Below, in pieces: positions 6,320 through 8,833 of a DNA stretch of 8,833 nucleotides; position 1 is the stretch's first letter; each line of letters begins with the position of its first letter. The notes below the pieces were generated by a model, which was given only the letters and a program-made list of their open reading frames with translations, made no database searches and was not told the origin of the DNA. The DNA is from DASUAO01 sp046484625 (GTDB lineage: Bacteria; Actinomycetota; Acidimicrobiia; IMCC26256; PALSA-555): contig JAWOIO010000238.1 of NCBI GenBank assembly GCA_046484625.1, positions 1 through 8,833 on the forward strand. The letters run 5' to 3'. Made by a program: the position numbers and the translations under genes.

Positions 6320-7780
6320 CTACTTCAGCAAGAGACGCGCGCTGACGTCAGTAGTTGGATCGACAAATGCATTCGTTGCTTCAAGATCAACACGAGCGGT
6401 GTCGACCGTAGAGAAGTCCAGACCTGCCGCCCATTGCTGAGCAAAGACGCACACCTTGACCAGCGCGTCGACATCGCCATGGTTGGAGGCAAGTCGGAGG
6501 GCGTTGAGGTACTCGTATCGGAAGACGGTCGGAATGATGATGCGGGTGAGCCCGAGCGCCGACAGCTCCGCATTCGCGAAGACACGCGCGATACGACCGT
6601 TGCCGTCGGAGAACGGATGGATCTCGGCGATCGCGAAGAGCCAATAGATGGCGCGAGCAGCGCCGGGAGTGAGCGAGAGTGCACGTGAGTACGCCTGCTC
6701 GAGTGTCCCGACCACGAGGTCGTGGGAGACGAACACGTAGCCGCCGGCTTGGTTGTTCGTGCGCTTGAATGCTCCGGGCGAATGCTCGGGACGTCCAGCC
6801 ATGAGGACGCGATGTCTTGCAAGGAGGAGATCGAAGAGCTCGTCTGGGTCTGTCGGAACGAGCGATCGATCGACCGGGTCAGTCACGAGCCCGAACGTCC
6901 CTCGTACATCGTGCGCGTCACCCGAAGGGCGGCCGGTTGGCTCAGCGCCCTGGAACACGACCTCCAGGGCCTCGTCGACCGCGAATTCCGTACCCTCGAT
7001 GAAGTTGGAGAAATACGCCTCGAAGAACGCAAAGGGCAGTTCGACCGAGCTGTGCGCGGTGAAAGCGGGCAGTCCTGCAACGGCCAACTGGCCTGCGATG
7101 TCGTCGAATCGCTCGACACGCGTCTGATCGAAACCTCGACCGGCGTGGAGCGCATGAACGGCCGGCGAGGTACCGGCGGGCACCGCCCTGGTACCGAGCG
7201 CAGCGCCGATCAGCCCGTCGACCACTCGATACTCAGCTTGGAGGTCGAGCGTGTCTGCGACGTCGCGCATCTGGTCTCGGAGCCTGCCCATGCGCTCGGC
7301 CCCGCGCGCGTTCACGAGTTCAGCGATCCAGTCGGCGAGCTCTTGCCGGCTCAACGTGCTCGGAGGCAGATCGCGTGAAGCGCGGCTCTTCCGTGCGTTC
7401 TCCAGCAGCGCGCGCGGCTCCGATGCGATCCGGGTCCCATCCCGAAATGGAGGGTCCTCCGGTTGAGGCCCGAGACCGGTGCGAGCCACGATGGTCGCGC
7501 CTGGGAGACGAATCACCCGCCGCCGATGCGGGTGGGCAGCGAAGACCACGATCGGGTCGTCCGCTTGCCACGCCGGAGCCCGAGCAGTCCGATCCGTGAC
7601 GACCGCGTCGGGGAGTGCGTGCGAAACGATCCTCCAGATGTCGCGCCGCACCTGGAGCTCGAGCGGGGCGTCGAGGTCGGTGGTGTAGATACCAGGGGCA
7701 AGACGGATCGCAGCGCCGCGAGCGACCGCACGAGACCACTTCCCGGTTGGGTCTTGGCTGAACTCGAGATGATTGGCCAT
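6320..7780 (-). CDS. Fic-domain AMP-transferase fused to an AbiEi-antitoxin-like N-terminal domain
   Basis: A 486-residue protein. The N-terminus has WSRAVARGAAIRLAPGIYT at about 15-33, the 'G-x-x-x-R-L-x-x-G-I-Y' pattern of AbiEi-type winged-helix antitoxins. It is followed by a region with RVIRLPGATIV and SEPRALLENARKSR (about 120-133) as in AbiEi-like and Fic-linked proteins. The Fic part has the inhibitory motif SNFIEG (S/TxxxEG) at about 258-263, the flap FKRTNNQAGGYVFVSHDLVVGTL, and the active site HPFSDGNGR at 388-396 followed by IAR. All catalytic residues are present, so AMPylation of a target protein, held in check by the internal inhibitory helix, is the family expectation. The start is the ATG at 7780; a longer frame reaches a TTG at 7873, inside the repeat array, and is less likely. 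No strong ribosome site precedes the ATG. Likely a self-regulated toxin or defence gene; the target is unknown. Confidence 0.88.
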   Translation of the reverse strand: MANHLEFSQDPTGKWSRAVARGAAIRLAPGIYTTDLDAPLELQVRRDIWRIVSHALPDAVVTDRTARAPAWQADDPIVVFAAHPHRRRVIRLPGATIVARTGLGPQPEDPPFRDGTRIASEPRALLENARKSRASRDLPPSTLSRQELADWIAELVNARGAERMGRLRDQMRDVADTLDLQAEYRVVDGLIGAALGTRAVPAGTSPAVHALHAGRGFDQTRVERFDDIAGQLAVAGLPAFTAHSSVELPFAFFEAYFSNFIEGTEFAVDEALEVVFQGAEPTGRPSGDAHDVRGTFGLVTDPVDRSLVPTDPDELFDLLLARHRVLMAGRPEHSPGAFKRTNNQAGGYVFVSHDLVVGTLEQAYSRALSLTPGAARAIYWLFAIAEIHPFSDGNGRIARVFANAELSALGLTRIIIPTVFRYEYLNALRLASNHGDVDALVKVCVFAQQWAAGLDFSTVDTARVDLEATNAFVDPTTDVSARLLLK

Positions 7781-7821
7781 GAGGGCTCGATGCCGATTGC
7801 AGCGGGGTGTGATCCGTTCAA

Positions 7822-7996
7822 GCAGGATTCCTGGATCTCTACGAGGAGGCTCAGCAGGATATCCGTACTTCAACCAGAAGGATAGCAGGATATCCGTCTC
7901 TCAACTCAACTGAGACAGGATAATCGCCTCTCACGCATCTAGCCGCAGGAAATCCGTCTTTCAACGCCCATCTAGGCAGGAAATGCGTATCTCCAG
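7822..7996. repeat. array of six ~21-bp repeats at 30-32 bp spacing upstream of the Fic gene
   Basis: Units start at 7822, 7854, 7885, 7915, 7945 and 7976, with spacings of 32, 31, 30, 30 and 31 bases. The consensus is GCAGGATATCCGTCTCTCAA, with the centre of the best copies being the palindrome GGATATCC. Units at 7854 and 7885 are the most alike, while 7822 and 7976 are the most diverged. The 9-11 bases between units are not conserved. The whole array lies 42-216 bases upstream of the Fic start codon and contains no gene. The near-constant three-turn spacing would place each unit on the same face of the helix, as in operators or iterons. I saw no further copies elsewhere in the window. Confidence 0.85.
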
Positions 7997-8007
7997 AAGC
8001 GTGGCGT

Positions 8008-8185
8008 TCACCCGCCTCCGCCAGCCGGCAGGTGATCCCGCAGCGCCGCGAGATGACGAAGGAGACGGTGGAACGAGTCGCGGAGCTCAGACCCCTCCGC
8101 CCTGAATACCGCCAGACCCTCGTCGGGATGGCCGTCAAGAGCGAGCGCCGCAGCACTCAGGAGCGTCAACCGAGAACGTGTGACC
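8008..8185 (-). CDS. short ORF of unknown function
   Basis: From an ATG at 8185 it reads 58 residues, MVTRSRLTLLSAAALALDGH and on through EGLAVFRAEGSELRDSFHRLLRHLAALRDHLPAGGGG. The sequence is strongly amphipathic and helical and codons mostly end in G or C, so it looks coding, but I do not recognise a family. Its frame overlaps the tail of the integrase remnant, and an in-frame ATG at 8208 is also possible. It may be the surviving C-terminus of another gene joined to the integrase by a deletion rather than an independent gene. It reads towards the repeat array and the Fic gene. Confidence 0.3.
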
Positions 8186-8520
8186 ATCGAGTGCGCGCAC
8201 AAGAGCACCTCCGCCGAGGCGGGGCGCGATGCTCCGGTCGATGTAGCGGCGGTACCCGTGGGCGGTGTGGGGCGACAGGTCGGGCGCCGCGTGCTCGAGC
8301 CAGCGGTCGAGGAGCTCCCCCACCGTCACCCGGGCCTCCCGGTGCTCCCCAGCGCCAACCTCGAGCAGGAGCCGGGCCTCGAGCTCCCGGGCCTCCTTCG
8401 GCGGGCGACGCTGGGAGGCCAGGGCCGGCACCGAGCGCGGGCGCAGCGCTCCCGGCCGGTCGTGGGATCGACCCCGGCGTAGACGGTCACCTGCCAGCGG
8501 TTCCCCTCACGGCGGATCAT
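8135..8520 (-). pseudogene. tyrosine integrase N-terminal remnant (frameshifted, truncated)
   Basis: From the ATG at 8520 the first frame reads MIRREGNRWQVTVYAGVDPT and TGRERCARAR, the arm-binding (AP2-like) N-terminus of actinobacterial phage-type integrases. Near 8425-8435 homology moves to another frame: PKEARELEARLLLEVGAGEH, then VTVGELLDRWLEHAAPDLSP and GYRRYIDRSIAPRLG, the SAM-like core-binding domain. After APRLG the family resemblance stops and the frame ends at 8135. The catalytic domain (R-HxxR-Y, roughly 170 more residues) is nowhere in the window. One frameshift and a 3' deletion therefore make it non-functional. It starts 83 bases from the right att-like repeat, with the paired GGTGCCA motif just upstream of its start codon. 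Confidence 0.8.
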
Positions 8521-8533
8521 GCGACTGGGGACC

Positions 8534-8558
8534 ACTCGGTGCCAAACCGGTGGCAAAA
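8534..8558. repeat. right paired GGTGCCA/GGTGGCA motif (candidate integrase arm site)
   Basis: Bases 8534-8552 match 6271-6289 exactly, and the second half-site here is GGTGGCA instead of GGTGCCA. It lies 14-38 bases upstream of the integrase remnant start and 45 bases from the right att-like repeat. It could have served both as an arm site and as an operator on the integrase promoter; this is inference from position and repetition. Confidence 0.45.
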
Positions 8559-8602
8559 CCGATTCGGGCCTCGCCAGAATCGCGAAAACCGTTGTGCGGT
8601 AA

Positions 8603-8632
8603 GTGGGGCCGGAAGGGATCGAACCTTCGACC
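8603..8632 (-). repeat. right attachment-site-like repeat (tRNA 3' fragment)
   Basis: Identical over 30 bases to 6127-6156, with the same T-arm and acceptor-strand sequence on the minus strand. The sequence continuing to the right (8633 onward) does not give an anticodon arm, D arm or matching GGGGCCG 5' strand. This copy is thus a displaced 3' fragment, not a whole tRNA. Flanking bases differ from the left copy on both sides (left G/GAGC, right A/CCAG), so the repeat has sharp limits. Confidence 0.65.
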
Positions 8633-8833
8633 CCAGCTCGTCATCGAGTCCTGGGCGAAGAATGCACGCGCCGCGACCGCGTCAGGGACCCTGGCCGCGG
8701 TGCGCGAGGACCGGGGCGTGTTGCTCGGGCCGAATGGGAAGGAGCCCGCGCGATATCGATTGGTGTTGCGCTCGCCGATGGGAGTCTCGCGCAAGGCCGG
8801 TGGCCGCGCACAGAGCTTCGTGGACAGCGTGCT
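8633..8833 (+). CDS. partial ORF of unknown function running off the right edge
   Basis: The plus frame whose codons begin at 8646 (gag) reads VIESWAKNARAATASGTLAA, then VREDRGVLLGPNGKEPARYR, LVLRSPMGVSRKAGGRAQSF and VDSV to the last base with no stop. Codons are strongly G/C-ending, supporting real coding sequence. The middle resembles a small winged-helix-like segment (LLGPNGKEPARYRLVL), but I cannot assign a family. There is no plausible start with a ribosome site: the frame stays open leftward through the att-like repeat, where it only translates tRNA-derived sequence. The gene may be 5'-truncated at the repeat, or start at a GTG near 8699. Confidence 0.4.

Larger units (their letters stand above)
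6127..8632. mobile_element. decayed integrative islet carrying a Fic gene
   Basis: About 2.5 kb bounded by an identical 30-bp direct repeat (6127-6156 and 8603-8632) that resembles a tRNA 3' end, the classic target of tyrosine integrases. It contains the N-terminal remnant of such an integrase next to the right repeat, a 19-bp identical paired motif near each end, a Fic/AbiEi-like cargo gene and its upstream repeat array. The fic region uses noticeably more A/T-ending codons than the liv genes. The integrase catalytic domain is absent, so the element cannot move by itself. Neither boundary carries a whole tRNA gene, so the exact limits and the original attachment site remain inferred. Confidence 0.6.

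Noticed and set aside
6722..7378. 218-residue plus-strand ORF opposite fic
   Set aside because: Antisense shadow of the Fic gene, with no recognisable domain.
7781..7873. Longer Fic protein starting at TTG 7873
   Set aside because: It would translate part of the repeat array into a non-family leader; the ATG at 7780 gives an N-terminus that reaches the AbiEi-like domain directly.
7868..7904. Sigma-70 promoters inside the array (TTGAGA and TATCCT on the minus strand)
   Set aside because: The spacing between the nearest pair is 14 bases and other copies do not keep both hexamers, so no promoter is called.
7822..7996. CRISPR array
   Set aside because: Units are imperfect and the gaps between them are only 9-11 bases, far too short for spacers; no cas gene is present.
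8521..8556. Integrase start at 8556
   Set aside because: The codon is TTG and the extra residues come from the paired GGTGCCA motif; the ATG at 8520 gives the usual N-terminus.
8603..8690. Complete tRNA gene at the right repeat
   Set aside because: Only the T arm and 3' acceptor strand are there; no paired anticodon arm or 5' acceptor strand is found in the following 80 bases.

Overview
The window reads as chromosome of a high-GC, actinobacterial-type organism. Third codon positions are overwhelmingly G or C, starts include GTG, and two gene types common in Actinomycetota are present: a small YtxH-like protein and fused LivHM/LivGF transporter subunits. Acidimicrobiia or Thermoleophilia would fit, but the class is inferred and cannot be fixed from sequence alone.

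Layout. (1) 1-1030: the last codons of an unidentified plus-strand gene, a tRNA-Asn(GTT) gene on the minus strand, a minus-strand helix-turn-helix/LAGLIDADG-like protein whose stop codon lies inside the tRNA gene, and a divergent plus-strand YtxH-like membrane protein. (2) 1047-6072: a complete branched-chain-amino-acid-type (HAAT family) ABC importer. The secreted binding protein (livK-like) is on the minus strand. It diverges from a two-gene plus-strand operon in which both permeases are one polypeptide (LivH-LivM) and both ATPases are one polypeptide (LivG-LivF); the two genes overlap by GTGA. Three genes thus encode the usual five subunits. (3) 6127-8632: a small, decayed integrative islet bounded by a perfect 30-bp direct repeat that looks like the 3' end of a tRNA gene (T arm plus acceptor strand). 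Inside are a paired GGTGCCA repeat near each end (candidate integrase arm sites), an 11-bp hairpin, a large Fic-domain gene with an AbiEi-antitoxin-like N-terminus, an array of six roughly 30-bp-spaced repeats just upstream of that gene, a short unidentified ORF, and the frameshifted N-terminal remnant of a tyrosine integrase. (4) 8633-8833: an open reading frame with host-like codon use that runs off the right edge.

The most interesting part is the islet. The cargo gene is intact (complete HPFSDGNGR active site and SNFIEG inhibitory motif) while the integrase has lost its catalytic domain. The repeat array upstream of the Fic gene is spaced at close to three helical turns, as expected of an operator array bound by a multimeric protein, possibly the AbiEi-like part of the Fic protein itself. 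The direct repeats fit a model in which successive elements piled up at one tRNA gene, with the intact tRNA lying beyond the right edge.
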